From assembly GCF_009830105.1 (NCBI RefSeq), contig NZ_WURB01000001.1, positions 1-64,000 on the forward strand: a stretch of DNA of 64,000 nucleotides, written 5' to 3'. The stretch comes from Microvirga makkahensis (lineage in GTDB: Bacteria > Pseudomonadota > Alphaproteobacteria > Rhizobiales > Beijerinckiaceae). Below are positions 1-8,932 of the stretch, piece by piece (the stretch's first letter is position 1; each line of letters begins with the position of its first letter). The notes under the pieces were generated by a model. It saw only the letters and a program-made list of their open reading frames with translations, was not told the origin of the DNA and searched no databases. Made by a program: the position numbers and the translations under genes.

Positions 1-265
1 AGACGAAGACGGTGCGGCCGTTGACCGTGCCCCACCCGGTGACGACGCCGTCGCCCGGGATCTTGACCTTGTCCATGCCGAAATCGGTGGAGCGGTGCTC
101 GACGAACATGTCGAACTCCTCGAACGAGCCTTTATCGAGCAGAAGCTCGATGCGCTCGCGTGCCGTGAGCTTTCCTCGGGCGTGCTGCGCCTCGATGCGC
201 TTTTCGCCGCCGCCGAGACGGGCCTGAGCCCGCCGCTCTTCAAGCCGTTCGAGAATGTCTTTCAT
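1..265 (-). CDS. pccB: Propionyl-CoA carboxylase beta subunit, N-terminal part (cut by window edge)
   Basis: This is the first 88 residues of a carboxyltransferase subunit of a biotin-dependent acyl-CoA carboxylase, most likely the propionyl-CoA to methylmalonyl-CoA enzyme. Reading leftward from the ATG at 265 it begins [19 protein letters not shown] and continues with the family blocks [14 protein letters not shown] and [11 protein letters not shown], then [18 protein letters not shown] at the edge. These blocks are typical of the PccB/AccD5 family; the catalytic crotonase-fold domains lie outside the window. Substrate choice (propionyl- or another acyl-CoA) cannot be decided from this end alone. 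The gene diverges from the lipoprotein gene that starts at 420. Confidence 0.85.
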   Translation of the reverse strand, partial: MKDILERLEERRAQARLGGGEKRIEAQHARGKLTARERIELLLDKGSFEEFDMFVEHRSTDFGMDKVKIPGDGVVTGWGTVNGRTVFV

Positions 266-419
266 GGATGAACCCTGGTGCCGGGGGAATAGTCCGCTCC
301 CGCTTAGCACAGCCGCAGGCCGGCCAAAATCCCACTATCGACGTGTGCTCCCGAGCACTTCCGTTTCTCAGTAAGCCAACCTATTTTCAACTTTATAACA
401 TTAACGAGAGGTAGCCCAC

Positions 420-797
420 TTGAGAATCAACTCAAAGGTCACGGCCGCAGCCCTGGCGCTGTCGCTCCCGGCCGCCGGCTGCGCCAGCCGTTCCGAGGAC
501 GTCGGTGCATCCTATGTGTCGCCAATGGCTTACAGCAGCTATAGCTGCCGTGAGCTGAGCGCCGAGGCACAGCGCGTCAGCTCCGCCGCAGCCGCCGCTT
601 CCGGGGCGCAGGACTCCGCCCGCACGCGCGATGCAGTGGCAACCACCGCTGCCCTCGTGGTCTTCTGGCCGGCAGTCTTCTTCGTCGGGGGCAACGGCGC
701 TCAAACCGCCGATCTGGCCCGTCTGAAGGGACAGATGCAGGCCGTCGAGGAAGCCTCCATCCGGAAGCGCTGCGGCATCAGCTTCCGCCGCGTCTGA
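420..797 (+). CDS. Small conserved lipoprotein
   Basis: A 125-residue protein starting at TTG 420, preceded by GAGAGG about eight bases upstream. Residues 1-21 form a signal sequence ending in a lipobox-like Ala-Ala-Gly-Cys, so Cys22 should be lipidated. A short Ser/Ala-rich region, possibly helical (residues 55-75), and a hydrophobic stretch TTAALVVFWPAVFFVGG (about 80-97) follow, then a charged helix containing LARLKGQMQAVEEASIRKRC. Proteins with this layout are widespread in Rhizobiales and are mostly annotated as hypothetical or misnamed after ABC transporters; I assign no function. It is followed by a terminator shared with the convergent ATP12 gene. Confidence 0.7.
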   Translation: MRINSKVTAAALALSLPAAGCASRSEDVGASYVSPMAYSSYSCRELSAEAQRVSSAAAAASGAQDSARTRDAVATTAALVVFWPAVFFVGGNGAQTADLARLKGQMQAVEEASIRKRCGISFRRV

Positions 798-818
798 GGC
801 ACGCAGAGCTCAAGGGAA

Positions 819-850
819 AGCCGCCGATGGGCTCGCGCCGGCGGCTTTTT
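819..850. terminator. Bidirectional intrinsic terminator
   Basis: Perfect 8-bp stem AGCCGCCG (819-826) and CGGCGGCT (839-846) with a T-run to 850 on the plus strand and A residues on the other flank. It lies between the 3' ends of the rightward lipoprotein gene and the leftward ATP12 gene and can serve both. Confidence 0.75.
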
Positions 851-852
851 CG

Positions 853-1635
853 TTACGGACTGACCAAACGGTAGATCTCCGACGCGGCCCTGAAATCGGC
901 CTCGCGCCGACGGCGGCGCTCCATGGCTTCGTAGTCCTCGCCCCAGACGCTCTCCTGATAAAGCTCGTCCACATGGGCCGCCGCCCAGGCCGCATCCGCA
1001 TCGAGCGGCCCCGACGCATGGGCCAGCGCGATCAGCACCGAGCCGGAGAGCGTGGTCATCACGTGCAGCGCGGCGAGCGCAAACGGAGAATTGATCCGCT
1101 CGATGGCGGCCCGGATGGCGGCCATCGCCTCCTCCGGCTGCGTCACGTGCATGACTCCTTCCGCCAGCGTGAAGCGGGCGCCATGACATTGCTTGGCCCA
1201 GTCGAGAATCGGATTCCAGGCCAAATCCTGTGACTGGACGAGGCGTGCCGGTTCGCTCACCCGGTAAAAGATCAGGTCGGAACCCGCATAGCGCACGAGA
1301 TCGTCCACCACTTCGGCCTGCCGTTGTGCAACGCCGTCGATGGCCGAGTTGACGATCCGGGTGATGGGCATGGTGGAAGGGTCGATCTCGGCCCCCTGCC
1401 TCATCCACTCGCCGGCCAGCGCCTCGGCAAGAGCCAGAGAAGGCACGGCCAGGGCGTTCTTGCCCGGCGTCTTGGCCACACGCCCGTCGAGAGTGAGATG
1501 GAAAAGCCCGTCACGCTCCTCGACGCCCGCCGCCTCGTAGAAGCGCTTTGGCAGCGTGGGCTTCATGCCGGCTTGGGCCGCCCGCATCGGGTTCGGCTCG
1601 TCCTGTGATGGGAACCAGTCGCGAGAATCTGTCAT
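853..1635 (-). CDS. ATP12-family F1-ATPase assembly chaperone
   Basis: A 260-residue protein of the ATP12 family, which in mitochondria and alphaproteobacteria helps assemble the alpha subunit into F1-ATP synthase. Diagnostic stretches are LPKRFYEAAGVEE, FHLTLDGRVAKTPGKNAL, ALAEALAGEW, MPITRIVNSAIDGV and DLIFYRVSEPARLVQ, followed by a helical C-terminal domain. The ATG at 1635 (MTDSRDWFPSQ) was preferred over an in-frame ATG 35 codons upstream because the extra residues look unlike the family. The gene lies 64 bases downstream of the HAD phosphatase gene and is probably co-transcribed with it; this pairing recurs in Rhizobiales. Confidence 0.9.
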   Translation of the reverse strand: MTDSRDWFPSQDEPNPMRAAQAGMKPTLPKRFYEAAGVEERDGLFHLTLDGRVAKTPGKNALAVPSLALAEALAGEWMRQGAEIDPSTMPITRIVNSAIDGVAQRQAEVVDDLVRYAGSDLIFYRVSEPARLVQSQDLAWNPILDWAKQCHGARFTLAEGVMHVTQPEEAMAAIRAAIERINSPFALAALHVMTTLSGSVLIALAHASGPLDADAAWAAAHVDELYQESVWGEDYEAMERRRRREADFRAASEIYRLVSP

Positions 1636-1699
1636 GGGGAAAAGATAGGCATTGGATCGAGAAGATTCGAGGGCTTCGCCGGTCGCGCGGAGAGGTCCG

Positions 1700-2356
1700 T
1701 CAGGAAAGGAAAGCCTGCAACACGGGCTTGAGCTCGGCATAGCTGTCTACGATGAGCCCTGCCCCCGCTTCATTCAGGGCAGCCACGGGCTGGAACCCCC
1801 AGGAAACGCCGACCGGCATCACCCCGGCAGCCCGAGCCATGGCCATATCGTAGCTGGAATCGCCGACCATCATCGTATCGGCGGGGGCGACGCCGAGCTC
1901 CTCCATCGCCTGCAGGATCATGGCCGGGTGAGGCTTGGAGGGCGCATCATCCGCCGTCTGGGTGGTGGAAAAGACCCCGTCCCAGCCGTGCTGTGCGATC
2001 AGCCGCACCACACCTTTACGGGACTTGCCCGTGGCGAGGCCGAGCAGAGCATTCCCTTCGTCCTTCAGCCGCGTGATGCATTCGCCGGCTCCCGGATAAA
2101 GCGGCGCTGCGTTCGCGGGATCGAGATGCAGAACGGTGTAGGCTTCCTTGTAGGCCTGAGCCAGCCCCTCGACCGGCGCCTTCGGCCCCGCGAGCACCGT
2201 GAAGGCCTCAACGAGGGACAAGCCCACGATGGAGAGGGATCGCTGCCGGCTCGGCGGCTCCATGTCATAGGCATGAAAAGCCGCGCCGATGGAAGCTGCA
2301 ATAACATTCTGGCTGTCGACCAGCGTGCCGTCGACATCGAAGAGAATGAGTTTCAC
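1700..2356 (-). CDS. HAD-superfamily phosphatase (phosphoglycolate phosphatase-like)
   Basis: A 218-residue HAD subfamily IA hydrolase. Motif I is FDVDGTL at residues 6-12, with both catalytic aspartates. Motif II is the Thr in GLATGKSRKG. The motif III region has the Lys of SKPHP, and motif IV is VGDSSYDMAMARAAG. The four-helix cap lies between residues about 15 and 85. The family dephosphorylates small phosphoesters such as phosphoglycolate or pyridoxal phosphate; the substrate here is unknown. In related genomes this gene usually follows rluC directly, whereas here nearly 4.9 kb of accessory genes intervene. Confidence 0.85.
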   Translation of the reverse strand: MKLILFDVDGTLVDSQNVIAASIGAAFHAYDMEPPSRQRSLSIVGLSLVEAFTVLAGPKAPVEGLAQAYKEAYTVLHLDPANAAPLYPGAGECITRLKDEGNALLGLATGKSRKGVVRLIAQHGWDGVFSTTQTADDAPSKPHPAMILQAMEELGVAPADTMMVGDSSYDMAMARAAGVMPVGVSWGFQPVAALNEAGAGLIVDSYAELKPVLQAFLS

Positions 2357-2374
2357 CGTGAACCCCGTGCGAGC

Positions 2375-2500
2375 TCAACCCTGAGGCTCGGAGGCGTGAC
2401 AGAACTGGGGAGTGTTGATGTTCCAGTTTCCACACTTGTCGCAGGCCGTCGCCAAAAGACCAATGCTAACCACGCAAGCCGCCTGTAGGAGACGCTTCAT
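2375..2500 (-). CDS. Very small lipoprotein (41 residues)
   Basis: A 41-residue precursor, MKRLLQAACVVSIGLLATAC and then about 20 polar residues. The charged N-terminus, hydrophobic core and lipobox-like ending (Ala-Thr-Ala-Cys at 17-20) mark a lipoprotein signal, leaving a mature peptide of about 22 residues with three cysteines (positions 20, 23 and 34). The ATG at 2500 was chosen because it begins the signal peptide; the frame extends upstream without sensible sequence. It ends 19 bases before the HAD phosphatase start on the same strand. I do not recognise a named family. Confidence 0.5.
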   Translation of the reverse strand: MKRLLQAACVVSIGLLATACDKCGNWNINTPQFCHASEPQG

Positions 2501-2684
2501 CGCCCGATGCCCCTTGTTTGGAAGCGGCACCTTATTCCATTCACCCGCCAGCCACCAGCAGGCTGATATCAGTTTCATAGGAAAGCTGGGCCTCCGCTGT
2601 CCGGGAAATGGACGGCGCAATCATCTTTCGGGTAGGCGCATCCGGCACAAATGGTGGGCTCGGATTCCTGGTGGATTGCGTTTC

Positions 2685-3174
2685 GTGAGGTCGGAATACA
2701 ACCCCGATCCGCTGGAGGACGGCAGCGTGGCCGGGCTCTACGTGCTCGCCTCCGATCTGACCGACATCAAGCAATCGCAGCCGCGCTTGCCAAAAGCGAA
2801 GCGCGGCTGCGGCTGCCCATGGATGCCAGCCGCATGGCGTTCTGGGAGACGGGGACCGCGACGGATACGATCACGGCATCACTGGAAATGAACCGCCTCC
2901 TTGGTCTTCCGCCGTGATTCGAGCCCACCTCCGAGGATGTCAGGCAGCGCGTCGGCAACGAATGATCCGTTGTGGCGGGAGAGAGCGGACAGCGACTCCG
3001 GATCGCCTGGCAGGAGCTGAATGGAACCCGGTGGCTCCGCCGAGGCGGCGCGGCTTCAGCACCCGGCTCGTCGAGCGCAGCTTGGCTCAAGAACCGAGCG
3101 GCTCTGCGAGCATCGACTTCGCGCCCACGGGGGTCCCTTGCACGATCGATGCCCCTCTGGTGGAAGTTCTTTGA
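2685..3174 (+). pseudogene. Remnant of a PAS-domain HWE-family sensor histidine kinase
   Basis: Pieces of one protein appear in shifting frames. From 2685 one frame reads VRSEYNPDPLEDGSVAGLYV and LASDLTDIKQ, the end of a PAS/PAC domain. A shift near 2780 leads to KSEARLRLPMDASRMAFWET and LEMNRLLGLPP, the start of a second PAS domain, stopped by TGA at 2915-2917. FEPTSEDVRQRVGNE and another stop follow. Then LRIAWQELNG and, after another shift, PPRRRGFSTRLVERSLAQE and IDFAPTGVPCTIDAPLVEV form the end of an HWE-kinase ATPase domain. The phosphoacceptor His region and most of the ATP-binding core are missing. It is clearly dead and converges on the FtsH-like gene. Confidence 0.75.
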
Positions 3175-3185
3175 GTGCCGGGATT

Positions 3186-4958
<1,773 letters not shown>

Positions 4959-5071
4959 GGACGCCCCCTGTCGAACTTCGTTTCTTGTTGATGAGGTTCG
5001 ACCTGTAATCGTTTTAGGCGCGCTCCGCAGTACGGCGAAAAGGCACACCCTCCATGAGGGCAACCGGAAAA

Positions 5072-5347
5072 TCAGCTCAGGAGGTCATGATATTCCTTAT
5101 GCCGGCGCAGCCAGGCATAGGCATACCCGCACAGCGGGGTGATCTTTCGCCCCTCGGCGCGGGCGAGCTCCGCAACCCCCTGCATCAGCTCGCCGGCAGC
5201 CCCCGTGCCGCGCAGCGGGAGAGCGGCCTCGACATGCCGGATCACGAGGGAGGAGCCTCGGCGCTCATAATTCGCGAAAGCGAGATGCCCGCTGCGTTCG
5301 AGCTCGAAACGATGACCGGCTGCGTTGTCGCGAATGGCACTACCCAT
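5072..5347 (-). CDS. Small GNAT-family N-acetyltransferase (NATD1/YidJ-like)
   Basis: A 91-residue single-domain protein of the short GNAT group. It shows the acetyl-CoA loop region ALPLRGTGAAGELMQGV, where R/Q-x-x-G-x-G/A is expected, followed by the helix AELARAEGRKITPLC and the C-terminal YAYAWLRRHKEYHDLL that is characteristic of this small family. The N-terminal strands are AGHRFELERSGHLAFANYE. Targets of such proteins are unknown. The ATG at 5347 has AAGGAG about eight bases upstream. An EcfG-type promoter lies 32 bases upstream, so it may belong to the general stress response. Confidence 0.8.
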   Translation of the reverse strand: MGSAIRDNAAGHRFELERSGHLAFANYERRGSSLVIRHVEAALPLRGTGAAGELMQGVAELARAEGRKITPLCGYAYAWLRRHKEYHDLLS

Positions 5348-5379
5348 GCGTCAACTCCTTTGCTCATAGTCACGGGGAC

Positions 5380-5404
5380 AACGTTACGCCGCAAGGCGCG
5401 TTCC
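5380..5404 (-). promoter_or_regulatory. EcfG-type (general stress response) promoter
   Basis: On the minus strand GGAAC (5404-5400), 16 bases, then CGTT (5383-5380), matching the GGAAC-N16/17-CGTT consensus of the alphaproteobacterial general-stress sigma factor EcfG. It sits 32 bases ahead of the small GNAT gene start with a normal leader and ribosome site between. A weaker plus-strand match (GGAAC 5432-5436, N16, TGTT) precedes the nucleotidase gene. Confidence 0.6.
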
Positions 5405-5479
5405 GGGAACGGCTACGTTTGCCCCACGACAGGAACAAGGCAGCGCCCTCCTTGTTCGATGAACAGGAGGTAGCCATCG

Positions 5480-5950
5480 ATGCCCACCGTCTTTCTCGAT
5501 TGCGACGGCGTTCTCGCGGATTTCGACACGGGTGCCGCCAAGGTCTTCGGTATGCCGCCAGACGAATTCGAGCGGCGCTTCGGCCTCAAGCGGTTTTGGA
5601 CGGAACTCGCCGCGACGGACGACTTCTTCAACACCCTCGACCTGCTGCCCGACGCCATGGAATTGTTCGAGGCGGTTCGCCACCTCGACCCGGTGATCCT
5701 CACCGGCCTGCCGCGCGGCAACTGGGCCGAACCGCAGAAGCGGCGCTGGGCGGAACGGCATTTTCCAGGCGTGGAGGTGATTACCACGACGGCGGCGCTG
5801 AAGCGGGAATATTGCCGGCCCGGCGACGCTCTCGTCGACGACAGAGACAAGTACCGTCATCTTTGGGAGGGTGTCGGCGGCATCTTCATCCACCACAGAA
5901 GCGCTGCCGGCTCAATCCGTCGGCTGCGCGAGCACGGATTTGTCCCCTAA
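5480..5950 (+). CDS. 5'(3')-deoxyribonucleotidase-like HAD hydrolase
   Basis: A 156-residue HAD-fold protein of the NT5C/5'-nucleotidase group that removes phosphate from (deoxy)nucleoside monophosphates. Motif I is FLDCDGVLADF (residues 5-15), with the nucleophile and acid/base aspartates. The cap region contains FWTELAATDDFFNTLDLLPDA, motif II is the Thr in VILTGLPRG, and motif IV is DALVDDRDKYRHLW. The ATG at 5480 has a strong AGGAGG eight bases upstream. It converges on, and overlaps by four bases, the RimJ-like acetyltransferase gene. Substrate preference cannot be read from the sequence. Confidence 0.8.
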   Translation: MPTVFLDCDGVLADFDTGAAKVFGMPPDEFERRFGLKRFWTELAATDDFFNTLDLLPDAMELFEAVRHLDPVILTGLPRGNWAEPQKRRWAERHFPGVEVITTTAALKREYCRPGDALVDDRDKYRHLWEGVGGIFIHHRSAAGSIRRLREHGFVP

Positions 5951-6534
5951 CCCGCCAAACGCCGCTCCAGTCCGGCTTTGGCGGCAGGCCATTCCTCCGC
6001 GATGATGCTGTAAACCGCCGTGTCACGGATATGCCCATCGGGCATGATCATGTGGCGGCGCAAGATGCCGTCGAGCTTGGCGCCCAGCCGCTCGATGGCG
6101 GCGCGGGACTGATCGTTCCGCGAGTGCGTCCGGATCTCGACCGCATTGCAGCCCAGCACCTCGAAGGCGTGGCGGAGCATGAGAAACTTGGCGTGCGTGT
6201 TCACGAAGGTTCGCTGCCAGGACTTCGCGATCCAGGTCGTTCCGATCTCGACCCTGTGATTGGCCGCGTCGATATTCATGTAGCGTGTGGAACCCACGAG
6301 CCGGTCGCCATCCCTGACCATTGTGGCGAATGGCAGCGCCAGCCCCGCCGCCTGATGCTCGAGAGCCATTCGGACGTATTCGGCAAAGCCTTCCGGTCTC
6401 GGCACCGTCGTGGTTTTCTTCTCCCACAATGTGCCGTCGCTGGCGGCCTCGCCCAACGCGGGCACGTCATCGAGGCTCAAGGGGCGTAGGATGAGCCGGT
6501 CAGTCGAGAGGGTTACGGGCTCGATGCGAAGCAT
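5947..6534 (-). CDS. RimJ/RimL-type GNAT acetyltransferase
   Basis: A 195-residue protein of the RimJ/RimL acetyltransferase type. It begins with the typical LSTDRLILRPLSLDDVPAL and continues with the core strands VGSTRYMNIDAANHRVEIG and TTWIAKSWQRTFVNTHAKFL. In the acetyl-CoA region the usual Q-x-x-G-x-G is replaced by a Trp-Gln-Arg-Thr stretch, as in a known subgroup. HAFEVLGCNAVEIRTHSRND and SRAAIERLGAKLDGILRRHM then complete the fold. Members acetylate protein N-termini or small amines; the substrate is unknown. It overlaps the 3' end of the convergent nucleotidase gene by four bases. Confidence 0.8.
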   Translation of the reverse strand: MLRIEPVTLSTDRLILRPLSLDDVPALGEAASDGTLWEKKTTTVPRPEGFAEYVRMALEHQAAGLALPFATMVRDGDRLVGSTRYMNIDAANHRVEIGTTWIAKSWQRTFVNTHAKFLMLRHAFEVLGCNAVEIRTHSRNDQSRAAIERLGAKLDGILRRHMIMPDGHIRDTAVYSIIAEEWPAAKAGLERRLAG

Positions 6535-6655
6535 GAATGTGGACCTTCAGGGCTGCAGCTTCGCCATTCATCGTCGACCCTGAAGCCGCAGTCAAACGGT
6601 CTCGGCCGGGCAAGCACGGCCATCCCCGGCCGAGAAGACATGGCAGATCCGTCGC

Positions 6656-7117
6656 TCAGCCCAGCAGATAGACGAGAGCCGGCAGTCCCACCGCCAGGCC
6701 TGCGAGAGTCCAGGCTCCGATCGCCTGCTGCCAGGCCACATCGCCTGTCGAGTTGCGCAGGCGCCGGGCGAAGGCACTGGACTCCGCCATGTGTCCGCTG
6801 AGGCACGAGCACAGGGCGTAATGCGCCTGCCCGTCCGAGAGCCCGAAATAGCGCATGGCATCGCCGAGTCTGTCGCTTGCGAGCCCATCCGCCCGCAGGA
6901 TTGGGTCGTTGTAGGCGACGGTCAGGGGAGAGTTGTCCTCCCGGACCAGGGCCCGTTCCGCCGGAGGCTTGTACTCGATTTCGCCGAGGGAGTTCAGACG
7001 CCGCGCCGGATCGCGTTCGAGGAGGCTGATCCAACGATCCAGCCGCTCCTGACGCGTGAGAGGCTTCGGCTGAACGTCGGCTACGCTACGGAGATAGTCG
7101 AGATCTTTGTGTTCCAT
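6656..7117 (-). CDS. Hypothetical protein with C-terminal membrane segment
   Basis: A 153-residue protein of unrecognised family. The first 110 residues are soluble and charged, including LTRQERLDRWISLLERDPAR, and a region around SDGQAHYALCSCLSGHM carries paired cysteines. The last 25 residues, AWTLAGLAVGLPALVYLLG, form a single membrane segment, so it may be a tail-anchored inner-membrane protein. The ATG at 7117 is preceded by a strong GGAGGAG; an in-frame start at 7135 would overlap that site. A 9-bp inverted repeat (7136-7166) lies directly upstream. Confidence 0.6.
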   Translation of the reverse strand: MEHKDLDYLRSVADVQPKPLTRQERLDRWISLLERDPARRLNSLGEIEYKPPAERALVREDNSPLTVAYNDPILRADGLASDRLGDAMRYFGLSDGQAHYALCSCLSGHMAESSAFARRLRNSTGDVAWQQAIGAWTLAGLAVGLPALVYLLG

Positions 7118-7135
7118 CGATCTCCTCCTTGCCAA

Positions 7136-7166
7136 TGTCCCGATTACCTTGCGAGTGATCGGGACA
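7136..7166 (-). promoter_or_regulatory. Operator-like inverted repeat upstream of the tail-anchored protein gene
   Basis: Perfect 9-bp arms TGTCCCGAT (7136-7144) and ATCGGGACA (7158-7166) with a 13-base spacer, immediately upstream of the ribosome site of the gene starting at 7117. There is no T-run, so a protein-binding site or leader hairpin is likelier than a terminator for rluC, whose stop lies 67 bases away. Confidence 0.45.
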
Positions 7167-7232
7167 ACGGATGATGCGCTTCACCCACGGCAAAAGTGCG
7201 ACACGGACGATGTCGACAGAAGAAAATCCGGG

Positions 7233-8498
7233 CTACTCCTCGGGAGCCTCGACGATGGGATCGTACTGGCTCGTGTCGAACCCGAGCAGGTTGAAGCTCT
7301 GCTGCATGTGCGGCGGCAGAGGTGCCGTGACGTCGATGGGCTTTCCGGTTCTCGGATGTGCGATCACGATACGCCGCGCCAGGAGGTGGAGCTTGTTCTG
7401 GATGCCGCCCGGCAGCTCCCAGTTCTCGATGTCGAAATATTTTGGATCCCCGACGATGGGGTGACCGATATGGGCCGTGTGCGCGCGCAGCTGGTGCGTC
7501 CGTCCTGTCACGGGCTTCAGCGAGAGCCATGCGAGCTTCTGCGCCGCGGTGTCGATCACGGCGTAATAGGTGAGCGCGTGGCTTGCGCCTTCGTCGCCGT
7601 GACGGGCCACCTTCATACGGGCATCACCCTCCTCGCCCTCCTTGGCGAGATAGGTCGAAACGCGCCCCTGGCGCACGCGCGGCACCCCGGCGACCAGCGC
7701 CCAGTAGATCTTGCGCGTGGTGCGCGAGCGGAACGACTTCGCCATGGTGGAGGCGGCAAAGCGCGTCTTGGCAATGACGAGACATCCGGCGGTGTCCTTG
7801 TCGAGGCGATGCACGAGGCGGGGCTTCTGCCCCTCCGCATCGCGCATGCATTCGAGCAGGCCATCCACATGGCGCGTGGTCCCCGAGCCGCCCTGCACCG
7901 CCAGCCCCATGGGCTTGTTGATGATGAGGACGTCCTTGTCCTCATAGAGCGTGATGGATTTCAGGAACTCGCGATCGCCCTGGTCCTTGGCGGCGCTGCG
8001 CGACACGGGTCGCGGCTGGTCGAGCTTGAGCGGCGGGATGCGCACCTTCTGGCCTGCGGCGAGCCGGTCGCTGGGCTGGGCCCGCTTGCCGTCGACGCGC
8101 AGCTCCCCTTTTCGGACGATGCGCTGGATATGGGTGAAGGCGAGCTGCGGGAAGCGGGCGACCAGGAAGCGGTCGACACGCATGTCCGCCTCGTCCGGCT
8201 CGACCACGAGCGTCTGCACGCCGGTCGCCAGAACGTCCTGTGCGGCGGCCTTGGCCTGGGCGCGCGTAGGCTGCCGGGGAGCGTCCGCCGCAGGCCGCGT
8301 CTGAGCCCGCGCGGCAGGTTTTTCGGAGCGGACGGCTGGCGCGGGGCGCGGCGCCTTGCCTGCGGCCTTCGCAGGGCTTTTCGGCGACGGCCGGGCGACT
8401 GCGCGTGCGGGCTTGTCCTCACGGGAGCGAAATCCCTGCCGTGAACCTGCGCGGCCGCTTCGGGCGCCGCTATTTTGTCCTGAACTGCTTTTTTTCAT
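7233..8498 (-). CDS. rluC: RluA-family 23S rRNA pseudouridine synthase (RluC-type)
   Basis: A 421-residue RNA pseudouridine synthase. Residues 1-90 are a basic, Ala/Pro/Lys-rich extension of low complexity. An S4 RNA-binding domain follows at about 104-165 (DRFLVARFPQLAFTHIQRIV and LRVDGKRAQPSDRLAAGQKV). The catalytic domain contains HRLDKDTAG with nucleophile Asp233, and later LSLKPVTGRTHQLRAH and GHPIVGDPKY. RluC modifies U955, U2504 and U2580 of 23S rRNA in E. coli; the same role here is inferred from S4 plus RluA architecture. The N-terminal extension is longer than in E. coli RluC (about 320 residues) but usual in Rhizobiales. Confidence 0.85.
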   Translation of the reverse strand: MKKSSSGQNSGARSGRAGSRQGFRSREDKPARAVARPSPKSPAKAAGKAPRPAPAVRSEKPAARAQTRPAADAPRQPTRAQAKAAAQDVLATGVQTLVVEPDEADMRVDRFLVARFPQLAFTHIQRIVRKGELRVDGKRAQPSDRLAAGQKVRIPPLKLDQPRPVSRSAAKDQGDREFLKSITLYEDKDVLIINKPMGLAVQGGSGTTRHVDGLLECMRDAEGQKPRLVHRLDKDTAGCLVIAKTRFAASTMAKSFRSRTTRKIYWALVAGVPRVRQGRVSTYLAKEGEEGDARMKVARHGDEGASHALTYYAVIDTAAQKLAWLSLKPVTGRTHQLRAHTAHIGHPIVGDPKYFDIENWELPGGIQNKLHLLARRIVIAHPRTGKPIDVTAPLPPHMQQSFNLLGFDTSQYDPIVEAPEE

Positions 8499-8542
8499 GA
8501 TATCGTGGGTACCAGAGTGCCGCACGGGCGGCAATCGAGCTC

Positions 8543-8929
8543 TTACGCCGCGATCGCACGCACGAGAGCGAGACCGGCCCCGAGGCTCAGGATGGACAGG
8601 ATCACGGAAGCCGCCACGTAGCCGAGTGCCAGACCGGCCTCGCCGCGCTCCCAGAGCAACGCCGTATCGAGGGAAAAGGCCGAGAAGGTGGTAAAACCGC
8701 CGAGGATTCCCGTGGTGAGGAAAAGCCGCAGGGATTGGCTCCACCCCTCGCCAGCCTTGAAAGCCAGCCATCCGGCGATGACGCCCATGAGGAAGGAGCC
8801 GACCACGTTCACCGTCAGCGTGCCCCAGGGAAGGATCGTCCCGCAGAACCGGGCGCAGCCGACATTCACGCCATGGCGGAGAGCACCGCCGATTCCCGCG
8901 CCGAGGAAGACGAGAAGATAGGACCGCAT
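8543..8929 (-). CDS. crcB: Fluoride ion channel CrcB/Fluc
   Basis: A 128-residue membrane protein with four predicted helices, the usual Fluc size; it works as a dual-topology dimer that expels fluoride. Family signatures visible are GAGIGGALRHG (residues 10-20), the Asn of TLTVNVVGSFLMG, the GGFTTFSAFSLDT block with the pore phenylalanines, and Gly-rich last helices. The ATG begins three bases after the rarA stop, indicating translational coupling within the degP-rarA-crcB-rluC run. No fluoride riboswitch is evident in the few bases upstream. Confidence 0.9.
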   Translation of the reverse strand: MRSYLLVFLGAGIGGALRHGVNVGCARFCGTILPWGTLTVNVVGSFLMGVIAGWLAFKAGEGWSQSLRLFLTTGILGGFTTFSAFSLDTALLWERGEAGLALGYVAASVILSILSLGAGLALVRAIAA

Positions 8930-8932
8930 CGG

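Noticed and set aside
819-850. Reading the hairpin after the lipoprotein gene as an operator
   Set aside because: The T-run and its place between two convergent genes explain it fully as a terminator.
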